Below, piece by piece: positions 33,204 to 45,077 of a stretch of 64,000 nucleotides of DNA. Position numbers and translations under genes: made by a program. How positions within the stretch are numbered: the first letter of the stretch is position 1; each line of letters begins with the position of its first letter. Below the pieces are notes generated by a model. The model ran no database searches, was not told where the DNA came from, and saw only the letters and a list, made by a program, of their open reading frames with translations. Source of the stretch: Adiantum capillus-veneris (Eukaryota; Streptophyta; Polypodiopsida; Polypodiales; Pteridaceae); NCBI GenBank assembly GCA_014529385.2, contig CM043951.1, positions 109,838,469-109,902,468 of the forward strand, read 5' to 3'.

Positions 33204-36027
33204 GCTTTTTCAACGAGCTCCTTGGCAACAAAGAATGGATCAGTATGTTTTACAAAACTTGAAGATTTGAAGAGATGTGAGAGGCAATATGTGCATAATG
33301 CACAAATAGGCATGAAAAAGAGTGGGTTGCTAGAGCCTACTGAAAATGTTTCGGGTTTGTGTGAACAAGTTTCTTTTCGAGATACTATGGGTGAGCTTGA
33401 TGCTATAATGGGGTCTAGTTTGCATCTTGAAAATGAAGTTGTGGAAGTTTGCATTATGGAAATGTATCAAGTAATAGAAGCCTTTAAAGAAAGCCAAATA
33501 GTTGGCCCAGAAGTCCATGTTGAAACTAAATACAAGAGTGTAGCAAAGAAGGTGAAACCAGTAGCTTAACCCTTACCACCCAACAACTGGGAAAAGATTG
33601 AGCAGGCTTCTTTACAACCAAGTTTGAGGAATCCTAAAAAGATCGGGCATACCTTCACAAAGGAGTCTTTTCAAGAGTTGCAGATTGGTTGCGAGGAGTT
33701 TCTAACACAGGAGAAGATGAAGTGCTTCAAGGAAATGCTTTCAAAGCATGGTAAGGATTTTGCATTTGAGCCACATGAGATAGGATGTGTTGATCTTTCT
33801 ATTGTAGCTCCTATGGTAATTTTCACAATACCTTATGTGCCTTGGAATCTGCGGCCTATTCTGGTTCCAAAGGCTCATTCGCCAAAGTTAGTAGAGCTAC
33901 TGAATGAGAAAATCAAAATGGGAATCTTGGAGCCTTCTTGTGCTCCATACTCAAACAAGTGGTTCACAGTTCCGAAGAAGAATGGTTCTCTACGCTTCAT
34001 CCAACATATGAAACCAGTGAACAAGGTGACAATTAGAAATGTAGGTACAGGTCCAATTGTGGATGAGTTTGCAGAGGCATTTGTAGGGAGGGCAATCTAC
34101 TCAATGGGGGATCTCTACTCATGTTATGATCAATTTCAGCTTGCAATCGAAAGCAGAGACTTGACAACCATGAGGACACCTTTGGGTTTGGTAAGGATGT
34201 GTACCTTGCCACAGGGAGCAACCAACTCGGTTGCACAAATGATGAATGGGATGAATAAGGTCTTACGTGACTTTATTCCTCAAATCACAATGCCTTTCAT
34301 TGATGATTTGCCTATCAAAGGATATGAAGAAAGTGACAAAGATGAAGCTTTCGATCTCAAAGGATGTCGCAGGTTTGTGGTAAATCACATAAATGATTGT
34401 GATAAAAAATTTTCTAGGTTGGAAGAAGTGAATCTTACATTGTCAGGGAAAAAGTCTATGTTTGGTGTCAATGAAGTGCTTATTGTGGGGCACATGTGCG
34501 GGTCATATGGTAGGAAACCTTGTCCAACAAAGGTAGATTCCATCCAAAGAATGAAAGAAACATGCACTAGCATCACTGAGGTTAGAAGGTTTCTGGGAGA
34601 ATGTGTCTTCTTGTTATTTGGATTCCACATTATGCACATGTAGATGATCCTCTTTATCAGCTGCTTAGAAAGAATCAGAAGTTTAAATGGACAGAAGCAC
34701 ATGTAAAATCCATGAAAAAGCTAAAGGATTTGCTCCAGTCAGCAACAACTTTGAGAAAGGTAGACTATGAGTGTCAAAGGCCAGTAATTGTGACAGTAGA
34801 TACCAGTCCTACATGGATTGGATGGGCAATAGGGCAAGATGACAAAGGACACATGTATGTGGTAAGATTTGGAGCAAAGGTGCTAAGTGTTCGCCAAAGA
34901 AACTATCCATAGATAAAGAGAGAGTTATGGGGTATGGTTACAGCCTTGAAAAGTGGGAAAGAGTACCTAATTGGTGCATGTGTGGTTGTAGAAACAGATT
35001 GTCTACCACTTCTTGGGATGATTACAAGCTGCTCAACTCCAGACATTGCTATGTTGCGGTGGATTGCCTACATTAAGTCCTTAAATCCTGAGTTTAAGCA
35101 CATTGCAGGTAAAGACAATACAGTGGCAAATATGCTATCAAGGGCAAGGTATGAAGATGAGTCACAAATGATTGACGAGGGAGATGATGTAGGCACAAAG
35201 TTCTATTCTATCTCTCATATCAAAGGTAACAATGTCTGCATGACTAATCTACTTGAATCATTTTTGAAAGAGCTTTATGAAGGTGATTGGCTTCTTATTG
35301 GAAGCTACTTGAGTACTCTAACAAAACAGGATGATTGGTCTGAACAAGAATTCAAGAGGATATGCAGGAAAGCATATGGGTACTTTTTGAGGGATGGTTA
35401 CTTGTGGAAGCATCCTAAACAAAAGGGTGCTACACCACAAAGGGTTATATGTAAAAAAGAGACTCAAGTAAAGCTCATGCAAGAGTTTCATGAGAGTCTA
35501 TGGGCTGGACACAGGGGTGTATGGGCAACCTTCTCCAAGTTGAAAGAAAAATACTAGTGGAAGGGTATGTATAAAGATGTATCTCAGTTTGTAGAGACAT
35601 GTGTAACTTGTCAAGTGTATTCAAATGTTCGACATCGTGATGGATTGCACCCTACATATCCACTAGCCGTGCACTATAAATGGGTTGTGGATCTAGTCAC
35701 AATGCCTTTAGGACTCTGGCAGATGAGATACTTGGTTCTTGCACGAGAGGACCTAACTAACCAGGTTGAAGGAAGAGCATTAAGAGCTAAGACCACAGAA
35801 GCTGTGTGCAAATTCCTTCTTGATGAGGTGATTTGCCGTTATGGTTGTGTGGGAAAAATCACTGCAGATTGAGGTGAACTGGATGCGGAAGAAGCAAGGG
35901 AGCTCCTTTCTAGATTAGGGATCAAGCTTTCTCTTACTACAGCTTACAACCCTGAAGGCAATGGAAAGAGTGAAAGAGGGCATCCTCCTATCATCAAAGC
36001 TTTGGCCAAGGCTTGCGAAGGAAGAGT
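33204..36027 (+). pseudogene. Gypsy II pol: RT, RNase H, integrase, several breaks
   Basis: A linker (33,222-33,569) ends in TAA. RT is at 33,624-34,600 (PYVPWNLRPILVPKA, MGILEPSCAPYSNKWF, and active site FIDDLPIKG near 34,297-34,325). A frame change lies near 34,600-34,640. RNase H (VTVDTSPTWIGWAIGQDDKG, then VVVETDCLPLLGM) has a TAG at 34,910. Integrase follows with H-H-C-C (FHESLWAGHRGV ... CVTCQ), D in VVDLVTMP, D in KITAD and E in NGKSERGH. TAG at 35,555 and TGA at 35,870 interrupt it. Phrases such as LAREDLTNQVEGRALRAKTT and FIDDLPIKG recall basidiomycete Ty3 elements. The integrase stops at CEGRVG, joined to the LTR. Confidence 0.8.
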
Positions 36028-36221
36028 TGGTGCGTTATTTCTTTGTGTGTGTGAATGCAAGAGAGAAAGAGCGAGTCTTCTTTGATTGCACTTCTTTCCA
36101 AACCCTAGTCTTCATGGAATCTATGGTTTAACTCCTTCATATAGTTTTTGTTGAGTTCTCTCACAAACTCTCACAGCCATAAGCCCGGTGCTTTCCTGGC
36201 AAGACCGCAAATTTCTCGACA
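36028..36221 (+). repeat. Gypsy II 3' LTR, truncated to its last ~190 bp
   Basis: From cgttatttctttgtgtgtg to ctcgaca, the same as 30,840-31,029. The integrase frame runs straight into it, so the integrase 3' end, polypurine tract and first ~1.5 kb of the LTR are deleted. Confidence 0.8.
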
Positions 36222-36225
36222 ACGT

Positions 36226-37152
36226 AAATCTTCTCAAGGAATCTATCCGCGGGCCGACGCCATGAGGTAAGCAGGTGCGTCAGATGGCATCTAGTGGCGT
36301 TTGGAGGTCGAATGGGGTCAATACATGCAGGTGGATCAGTACGGACACAACGTGGATGTTTTCTTGTGATAATTATGCAGAAAGGCCATCTTGAGGACTA
36401 TATTTGGGGGCCGCTTCACATGGTTGCGGGATGCATTATTGGAAAAAGTTGAGTGCCAGGTGTGCAGATGGATGCAGCAGGGTGACAACTATGCACTGCG
36501 AGGCCACTTTTTGGCCTGTTTGTTCGGGGTCCGTTTGAGGTCAATTAAAATACCAAAGGTGCCCAAGTAATAAAGCTAAGTGTGAGAACTGATAAACTTG
36601 AGAGAAGACCAGAAAAAACGTGGAGAGAAGACGAGGATCAGCCACAACTGAATTTTTGCTGTTTTTGGAGCCTGTTTTGGCCATAAACTGGTCATCCGAG
36701 GTCGGATTTGAGCATTTTGACATTGTAGACTGGGGTTTTGGGTTGTTCCAGACGTGATAGCGCTGTCCATTTTTCCAAATTCCTCACTATTTTTTTGCTT
36801 TTTTGGCTGTGTAAGTTTCTCCTATGAGCGAAGCCTCTGCTGCAATTTGTGATTGTATATGGTATATTTTACCCATATTGTGTCAGCTATTTGCCCCATT
36901 GGTATTGGCACAAGCTCAATTGTATCTAAACTTCAAAAATATCCTCTTTTTAGCTAAGTTTTTTGGGTGTGTGTGTCTCTGTGTAGAGTGGGCAAATGGA
37001 TAGTCTCTCTCCTCTCACTCCATCGATGTCTTCCCTCTCTCGGCCAGGTGGGTTGTGGAAGCCGAGTGGTGACCCATAGTGTGTGTGTGTATCATCCCAA
37101 GAGTGTGTGTCGGGTCATTATAGAGGTGTTGTGTGTATTTCCATCCTACTCA
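36226..37152 (+). repeat. Gypsy I 3' LTR, right piece
   Basis: Continues the LTR broken at 29,345 (aaatcttctcaaggaatctatcc ... ccatcctactca), collinear with 701-1630 in copy A. Includes tggagcctgttttggcc and GT-rich runs (gtgtgtgtgt). Frames here are not supported. Confidence 0.75.
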
Positions 37153-37165
37153 CAGCGCATATTAA

Positions 37166-37767
37166 AAACAACACAATGGTGATCCGTTCGTCAATACGGC
37201 AATCCATAAAGCTTACCCACAACACATATGCATCGTGGACAATCTCTATAGCTTTTGGTATTGCCAACAGCTCGCGATTGTGTTGTTTATATGTCTGTGA
37301 GCGATTTTCAAGTCCTAAAATAGCACCATGGTGAGCCGTTTGGCAGTACGGCAAGCCATAGATCTTGCTTACAATGCATATGCATTGTGGGCAAGCTTTA
37401 TGGTTTTCCGTATTGCCAAATGGCTCGCCATGGTGTTGTCTATATGTTTGCGAGCGATTTTCAAGCACTAAAATTACCTTGTGCTCCTAAAAACAACACA
37501 ATGGTGATCCGTTTGGCAATCCGGCAAGCCATAAAGCTTGTACACAAGGCTGTATGGCTTGCCATATTGCCAACGGCTCGCCGTTGTGTTGTCTATATAT
37601 CTGCGAGCGGTTTTCAGGCCATAAAATCGCTTCACAACTCTAAAAACAACACAATGATGAGCCGTTTGCCAAATTGAAAATCTATAGAGCTTGCCCACAT
37701 CGCATATCCATTGTGGGCAAGCTGTATGGCTTGTCGTTTTGCTAAACGCCTCACCATTGTGTTGTTT
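37166..37767. repeat. Array of palindromes (copy B)
   Basis: Counterpart of 1648-2260. Four palindromes, the third with a central deletion (agcttgtacacaaggctgtatggc). Centres still show gcatatgc or a variant. A further half unit, at 27,062-27,098, lies on the other side of gypsy I. Confidence 0.8.
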
Positions 37768-37769
37768 TT

Positions 37770-38590
37770 ATGTTAGGTTAGGTTAGGCTAGGTTTAGGTT
37801 ATATGTTAGGTGAGATTATAGATTAGGTTAGAGCTATCGACAGCATAAATAGTCAAAAAAAATACAAACGGACTTCGAATATGACTCGTGTACTTCTAAA
37901 AACGCAAACGGACTTCGGTTAGGTTAGGTTATAGGTTAAGTAGATGTTATAAGCTAGGTTACATTAAGTTAAGTTAGGTATAGGTTTTAAATTAGGTTAG
38001 ATTATAGGTTAGGCATAACAATTATAGGTTAGGTTAGAGCTAGCATCAAATTGATAGTAGAAAAAACGCAATTGGAATTCAAAGATGACTCTCTACTTCT
38101 AAAAATGCAAACGGACTTCGGTTAAATTAGGTTATAGGTTATGTAAATGTTATAAGATAGGTTACATTAAGTTAGGTTAGGTATAGGTTTAGGTTAGGTT
38201 AGATTATAGGTTAGGCATAACGATTATAGGTTAGGTTAGAGCTAGCATCAAATTAATAGTAGTAAAAATGCAATAGGACTTCCAAGATGACTCATGTACT
38301 TCTAAAAACGCAAATGGACTTCTCTTCGGTTAGGTAGATGTTATAAGTTACGTTACATTAAGTTAAGTTAGGTATATGTTAGTTTATAGGTTAGGCATAA
38401 CGATTATAGGTTAGGTTACAACTATCGTCAAATTAATAGTAGATAAAATGCAATCGGACTTCGAAGATGACTCGTGTACTTCTAAAAACGCAAACGGACT
38501 TTGGTTAGGTTAGGTTATAGATCAGGTTTAGGTTATAAGTTAAGTTACATTAAGTTAGGTTAGGGTTATATTATAGGTTAGGTTAAAGCT
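37770..38590. repeat. TTAGGT satellite with higher-order unit (copy B)
   Basis: The gttagagcta marker or variants occur at about 37,827, 38,034, 38,235, 38,415 and 38,581 (steps 207, 201, 180, 166). The later units are shortened relative to copy A. Confidence 0.8.
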
Positions 38591-38599
38591 AGCATCAAA

Positions 38600-38970
38600 T
38601 TAATGGTAGAAAAAATGCAATCGGAATTCAAAAGTGCACACAGACTTCAAGAACCTTAATATATAGTCATTGACCAATATAAACAAGATTATTACCCTAT
38701 GGTCCTAATCTCCATGCACCTCTAGATCCAGGTGTGCAGGGATCGAGCCTGGCTAGAGAATGTGAGGTTGTTAGAGCTAGCAGAAAATAGTTGAAAAAAT
38801 GCAATCGAACTTCAAAAGTGCACATAGACTTCAAGAACTTTAATATATAGTCATTGATCAATAACGATGAGATTATTACCCTGTGGTCATAATCTTAGTG
38901 CACCTCTAAACCTAGGTGTGAGGGAATCGGGCCTGGCTAGAGAATGTGAGGTTGTTAAAGCTTGTCATGT
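38600..38970. repeat. 185-bp tandem duplication, copy B only
   Basis: agaaccttaatatatagtcattga at 38,648 and its variant at 38,833 head two copies of a segment ending gaatgtgaggttgtta. Copy A has only one (3131-3320). The two differ at many sites, so either the duplication is old and A lost one, or they diverged quickly. Confidence 0.75.
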
Positions 38971-39029
38971 ACTTAGTAGTGTGTAGTTATAGCAACTAGA
39001 TTTTTTGCATCATTGGTAGATAAAGTATC

Positions 39030-39610
39030 GATGATAGGATGGCATGTCCTTGTGCGCATTGCAAGCATCAGATCTTTCGAAAATGAAAAATCTACAACCA
39101 ACACATACGCAATCACTGTCTCTTTCCGATAGAGCAAGTACAAGACTTACATTGTCGATCTCATGGTCTAGATTTTGAAGGTCAAAGTCCGAAAGTAGAT
39201 ATTGCTCCAACTTCATCCCAGAGAAGACGATTAGCCATCGACTGATGTCCTACCAGCCAATACCTAAAGCGGCATTTCAAGAAGTAGAGATGGAGCAGAT
39301 ATTGGACGCGTTCTTTGACATGGACTCCACGTAGCAAGCAAGTGTGTGAAGGATTGGATATTGAGCTCGAAGAGGTGATTCATGAACAAAACGCAAGACC
39401 GACTCCAACTTTAAGTTTAGATTTTGAGGTGGATGTCAGCATTGAGCAGTTGTGTGAACCTAGAGATGAGGTGTCAAATAGTGAAGCTGATGCAGAGAGC
39501 GACTAAGAAGTAGAGTTTGATGACAAATATGTAGAAGTACAGATTGAGATAGACATCTTTGGTGCATCAGATCTCGTAGAGGATGAGAGATTAACTAATA
39601 ACTTTTGCTA
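39030..39610 (+). pseudogene. CACTA transposase-associated-domain-like and acidic fragments (copy B)
   Basis: Counterpart of 3376-3950. The Cys/His segment (ACPCAHCKHQIFRK) is interrupted by TGA right after the lysine. The acidic frame starting near 39,315 (VCEGLDIELEEVIHEQNARP) ends prematurely in TAA after EADAESD, where copy A runs on. Both parts are dead. Confidence 0.5.
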
Positions 39611-39794
39611 GGAAACCTATTGTAAAGCTCTTTTTATTAGTCTACAATACACTTTAGATTTTGGTCATTTATATAGCAGTTTCATTGATTTGTTTCATTT
39701 GTATAGCAGTTTCGTTGATTTGCTATTTGTATTGATTAAGAATTTCTTACGTAAACTAACCTATATTGTGGGTGTTGTTTGTGTATGATCAGCC

Positions 39795-40887
39795 ATGGCC
39801 AATGACAATGAGCCATACTCTCCTAGTTTTAGTTTTCCAGTCACTTCGGCCGGCATATCACCCGAGAAGATGGGCTTGTTTTTGTCTCAGTTCACACCAG
39901 AGTAGATCCCGATGTCACAGCACCTTTCGGGTGCAGGTACCTCTAGACCTACTATGCCCATGACTAGTGTGGTCCCTACACCGAGCGGCCCCACACCTCA
40001 ATCTAGTGTGCCCCCTACGCCTAGGACTCATGTGCCCTCTACATCGATGGGTGGTTTATCCTTGAGGCGACATAGCCATCATTCTAGAGGCGATGGTTGC
40101 TCTGGTAGCGGTTCTACCGATGCGTCCACATCACCGAGAGAGCGTCCACCACTCTCTTTAGTAGATAGTTCACTGATGCGCACACCACGTACACCTTGGG
40201 GATCACAGGAGCATGATCCTAGCAAGGTGTGTAGGAGCAGGGATGGGGCTGTTGTAGCAGAAAGGGTGGGAAAGGAAATGCCATAGAGGATTCGACAGCT
40301 CTGTACGATTGATTTTGGTCACTTTCTGACGGAGATTTGGGAAAATCTCGATCTTGAGAGAAAGAATTACATCGTCGATGCCATTCAGAGAGAGTATAGG
40401 CCGGCAGAGGGATACGATCAGGTCTCGAACACCTGGACTTTGAGCGTGGCGAGGTCCACAATGTCACACTGTCGGTCAGAGGCCAAAGACAGGTTCAATG
40501 ACGGTAGTCCCAAGCCGGCATGGTTGGACACAGAGGAGTGGATGGGGATTGCACGAGAGATACAAGACAATCCCAATAGATTTCAGTAGCAGAGAGATGC
40601 AGCCAAAGCATTTTTGGAGTCTGCTGGAGCGTCACATCTAGGGAGTGGAGGCTACGATATGCTTCAACATGAGTTTGTAATTATTATACATATGCTTTAA
40701 ATTATTGATAATATATATGTTATTTGAACATTTATCTAATGATTAAACCATAATTTTGTAGGAAGTTGCCGTGAAGCGCCTTTTGACACGCCAAGAGGAG
40801 AAGTATGGGTACAAGCATGGACTTTTGGCCCTTTTGACCCAGTTGCAGGAAAAGGGAGAGGACGTCGATTGGGAGGCATTACCATGA
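39795..40887 (+). pseudogene. CACTA accessory protein gene, Transposase_24-like (copy B)
   Basis: ATG at 39,795. Exon 1 runs to 40,676, intron 40,677-40,761 (GT...AG), exon 2 40,762-40,887 ending TGA, the same structure as 4134-5225. The Ser/Pro/Thr-rich half is open from 39,912 to 40,286. Stops at ccagagtag (shared with copy A), at ccatag near 40,284 and at cagtag near 40,587 break it. The end of exon 1 carries ESAGASHLGSGGYDM, the most family-like segment. Each copy has private stops as well as the shared one, as expected for neutral decay after duplication. Confidence 0.6.
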
Positions 40888-41460
40888 GGGTCTTCTCACT
40901 CAGTGATTGTTTGCATATGTACAGTTTTGTAGTACTTATGTTTATGGTTTATGGTTATGTTTATGGTCTGGCACAAATGTTATGGTTAAGGTTTGACAAT
41001 CAACTTAAGATTATGGTTTTGCTATGATAGTATGACAATCATCTGTTGGTTATGGTTATGGTTGTGCAAGGTTATGGTTATGGTTATTGTTTTGCTATGG
41101 TTATGGTTTTGCTATGGTTATGGTTATGGTTATGGTTTGTGGTTCAGGTGATGGTTATGGTTTTGCTATGATGGTATAGCAATCGTGTGATGGTTATGGC
41201 TATGGTTATGGTATGACAAGAAAGTTATGGTAATGGTTATGGTATGGCAAACAGGTTATATTTATGGTTTTATAGTTTTTGACTCATGTTTTAATTATGT
41301 TAACAAGTTATGTTATTCTTACAATTTTGCTAATTGCCATACACTGGCTCTTTAGCATGAGCTTGTAGGTGGAGTGCGGTTGCTTGTGTACTCTTCCTTT
41401 GGATACAGAGTGCTGTTTTCTTTTGCTGCAGTACATGCAGCATTAGTTACCAGCCGTCTC
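40888..41460. repeat. TTATGG-rich repeat and spacer (copy B)
   Basis: 40,935-41,275 is degenerate (ttatgg)n, shorter than copy A by several units. The remainder is spacer collinear with 5,680-5,884. Confidence 0.7.
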
Positions 41461-41735
41461 TCCCCAAATCTTTTTTACAGATTTTAGTCGTCAGTACAGG
41501 TGACGATATCACTGTCGGTAGGGCCAACGGAATGAGCGTCGGAATTCAATATATAAATACCGGTGCTTATTACGTTGAATATTTCGACACCTATTCAAAG
41601 GCCTATTTCGAAGCCAGCTATACTGACGCTACGATACCAGCGTCTCTTTCGAGGATTATTTCAGTGGTTTTTAGTTTAAAAATTAGCGCTATTTTGTCGG
41701 TATCTGCAATGACTTCTACGCGACGTCTTGTAGTG
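41461..41735. repeat. CACTA 3' subterminal region and TIR (copy B)
   Basis: Collinear with 5885-6147 and ending gcgacgtcttgtagtg. It lacks a short segment (ggtcatacc) present in copy A. Confidence 0.75.
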
Positions 41736-43303
41736 CCCCCACTCGCGTTGTCCCAATCATTCTAAAATGCTACACAATAGCATTGCCAATAAATCCCCTC
41801 ACGCTGGCGTTTTGAAACGCCACTTGCAACAGCTTGTCCCACTCCCCTTGTCCTATTAGTTTTGAGATGCTCGCAACAACAACCCCCCCCCCCCCTACCC
41901 TCCTGCGTTTTGAAATGTTGTTTGCTAGCAGAGGAGTGGGAGAGCACTTGGCGACTTTTTTGGCAAACAACAACAAAGGTCCCCCCCCCCCCTTTTCTTC
42001 AATGACTAGCCCAACGTTGTAAAATGCTGTGGGTTGTGGGCATGGAAAAGCATAATAGGGGAGGATCTTGAAGTAGCCTCGGCTTGGTCGTAGCACTAGG
42101 TGTAAGGTGGCTTGGAAGCGGCAAGGAGATTTGACTTCAAGAGAGGGTGTTAAAGTTTTGGGAATGGGATTGTGTGGAGCCTTGGTTTGTTCAAGGGCTC
42201 CCACATGAAGATTGTAAAGCGGCTTGGGAGACAAGAAGGCAATTGGAGATTTTGAGGATCGGCATGGACATTTTTTGACTTGGGTGCACGAAGGAGGTGG
42301 GAATTGGGAAGCGGATTGGGAGAAGGTTCTCACAGTTCCAGCTCTTGCAACCTCAAAATGGCCTCCCCTTGCTCAAGCACCCGCGACAACAACGACCAAA
42401 AGAAACAAGTGGCTATGGATAATGGATTCTCAACCATCCATTAAGAGACCTATGAAAATGCACAATTCTCAAGGAACCCAAGAATTTCTTAGGCTTGAGT
42501 TTGTAAAGTCAAAAGAAAATGGCAGAGTTTGCTAGAGGACATTGGCAAAGGTCGATTAGACATGGGTGGGAGTACCAAAACTCAATTAGATGTCATGATA
42601 CTCGTGAGGTACGACCACAATCATGATTGTGATTTGATGCTTTGTTTAGCTCTAGAGTTTGAATCCAAAGGCAAAAGCAGGAACTCACAGGAAGACAAGG
42701 ATAAAGGAAAGCTAGACAGAGATTATGGCAATAAAGATTTGAGAGACGAGATTGGCATGGCACTCGTGGCGGTGGCCGCAGTGGCCTTCATGTCAGATTT
42801 CTATTCAAATAACAGGTGTCACCACTAGCTTCAGCCATATAGAGGTTTGTGAGTGGAAGAGAGGGGCAAGCAAGCACTGCTCTCTATAATTAATTTGGAC
42901 ACTTGTGTTGGATTTCAAGTTATTGGTGTTTGGACCCGTAGGGCGGAGTTCAATGCACATGCATCTGGTAGGGAACCAATCAAATGTCTAAAACACTATG
43001 GATAGGCTAGACAATTCATTTTTGTGGACAAGATGTGTTGCAATAGTTCATTATCTTTGAGTTTGACATTCTGGACGTGAGGTGTTTAGAGTTGACGAAT
43101 GGGGATTATTGGATGTAGTATGGTCTACAATTCAAAGTCTCTACAAAGGCAACCGATGCACAAGATGGAATTACTTTGAGGTACAAAATTAAGGAGAGCA
43201 ACACCGATGTGTATCCAGTATCTTGGTGGTGGTGAGGTGTCCATGGTAGCTTCTTTATCGACTTGGTCTCACTATTGATATCCACTATGAGCTACAAAGA
43301 GGG
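41736..43303 (+). mobile_element. CT-LTR family internal region, right part
   Basis: Continues the unit broken at 26,004. Collinear with 6148-7779, with shorter C-runs and without about 30 bp near 42,320. No coding sequence is recognised. Confidence 0.7.
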
Positions 43304-43604
<301 letters not shown>

Positions 43605-45077
43605 CCGTTTTGAAATACCACCTTCAATAGCTTGTCCCGCTCCCCTTGTCATGTGCGTTTTGAGATGCTGGAAGCAACAATCCCCCCTGCCCTCCTGTGT
43701 TTGAAACGATGTCTGCCTGTAGAGGACTGAGAGAGCACTTGCACACTGTTTTGGTAACAGAGCTCTCCCCCCATTCTTCAATGACTAGCCCAATGTTTTA
43801 AAATGCTGTGGGTTGTGGGCATAGAGAAGAAAAGAATCAGAGGCAAGGATCTTGGAGTAGCCTCAACCGGCAATGAGATTTGACTTCAAGAGAGGGTGTT
43901 AAAGGTTTGGGAACGAGATTGTGTGAAGCCTTGATTTGTTCAAGGGCTCCCACATGAAGATTGGGAAGCGGCTTGGGAGACACGCAGGCAGTTACAGATT
44001 TTGAGGATCAGCACAGACATTTTTGGCTTGGGTACGGCAAAGGAGGTGGGAATTGTGAAGTGGCTTGGGACTCGTGCGGTCATACGTTGGAGTGCGAGAA
44101 GGTTCTTGGAGTTCCAGATCTTGGAACTTCAAAATGGCCTCCACTTGCTCGAGCACGGATGACAACAATGACCAAAAGGAACAAGTGGCAATGTATAATG
44201 AATCATCAACCATCCAGTAAGCGATCTATTCAACGACACAATTCTCAAGGAACCTGACAATTTCTATGGCTTGAGTTTGTGAAGTCAAAAGCAAATGGCA
44301 CAGTTTGCTAGAGGACAGCAGGAAAGGTTAGTTGGAAACGGATGGAAGTACCAGTACTCAGTTAGCTGCCTCGATACTTGGGAGGTATGACCACACTCGT
44401 GATTGTGATTGGACGCTTTGCTTGGCTTTGGAGTTTAAATCCAAAGGCAAAAGCAAGAACTCATTAGAAAGACAAGGATAAAGGCAAGCTAGACAAAGAT
44501 TAAGGTAATAAATGTTTGACAGAATAGATTGGCATGGCACTCGTGGCGGTGGCCACAGAGGCCTCGACGTCTTCTAGTCAAATGACAGGTGTTACCACTA
44601 GCTTCAGCCAGATAGAGGCTTGTGAGTGGAAGAGAGGGGCAAGCAAGCACTTCTCCTTATAATTAATTTGGACCCTTGTGTTGGAGTTCAAGCTATTGGT
44701 TTTTGAACCCGTAGGTCGGAGTTCAATGCACATGCATTTGGTAGGGAACCAATCAAACGTCTAAAACACTATGGATGGGCTAGTCAGTTCACTAAAGTTG
44801 TTGCTCAAATTATGGACATGATGTGTTCCAATAGTTCATTACTTTGAGTTTTATATTCTAAAGGTGAGGTGTTCATAGCTCACGAATGGGGATTATTGGA
44901 CGTAGTCTGGTCTACAGTTCAAAGTTTCTACAAAGGAAACCGATGCTTAAGATGTCTCTACTTTCAGGTACAAAGTTGAGGAAAGCACCACCGACGTGTA
45001 TCGAGTATCGTGGCTTGTGCTGGATGTCCATGGTAGCTTCTTCATCGACTTGGTCTCACTATCAGCTAGAGAGAGGG
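43605..45077 (+). mobile_element. CT-LTR family internal region (copy B)
   Basis: Collinear with 8041-9550. A short deletion after gtagcctcaa (about 43,865) removes some 35 bp. No coding sequence. Confidence 0.65.

Larger units (their letters stand above)
29346..36221 (+). mobile_element. Gypsy II (Ty3-type, unusual pol), inserted in the gypsy I LTR
   Basis: Starts TGTCGTGCTG and ends TTTCTCGACA (inverted TGTCG/CGACA tips). Flanked by gcgt (29,342-29,345) and acgt (36,222-36,225), with the empty site preserved in copy A at 697-700. Order: 5' LTR, primer site, gag, (protease deleted), RT, RNase H, integrase, truncated 3' LTR. The domain order puts integrase after RNase H, as in Ty3-type elements. 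Many stops make it inactive. It is related to the element at 14,748. Confidence 0.85.
27099..37152 (+). mobile_element. Gypsy I (Ty3/gypsy), internally deleted, split by gypsy II
   Basis: Partial 5' LTR (27,099-27,576), integrase (27,776-29,125), polypurine tract, then a 3' LTR (29,154-29,345 plus 36,226-37,152) interrupted by gypsy II. gag, protease, RT and RNase H are missing. Flanks agcgt and agcgc fit a decayed 5-bp target duplication. No chromodomain follows the integrase, so it is a non-chromovirus type, perhaps Athila/Tat-like. That lineage call is tentative. Confidence 0.75.
26005..41735 (+). mobile_element. CACTA (En/Spm) transposon, copy B, complete ends, nested insertions
   Basis: Begins CACTACAAAAGGTCAC and ends cgacgtcttgtagtg, flanked by CCC on both sides (26,002-26,004 and 41,736-41,738). 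The C-run context makes the exact duplication ambiguous. It is 15.7 kb long, of which about 10 kb is gypsy I plus gypsy II. The rest comprises a 5' subterminal zone, TTAGGT satellite, palindrome array, broken accessory genes, TTATGG repeat and 3' subterminal zone. No full transposase is seen, so it is non-autonomous. The orientation is set by the gene relics. Confidence 0.85.

Noticed and set aside
34601-35557. Separate genes in gypsy II pol
   Set aside because: The pieces are one RT-RNaseH-IN region divided by a frame change and stop codons.
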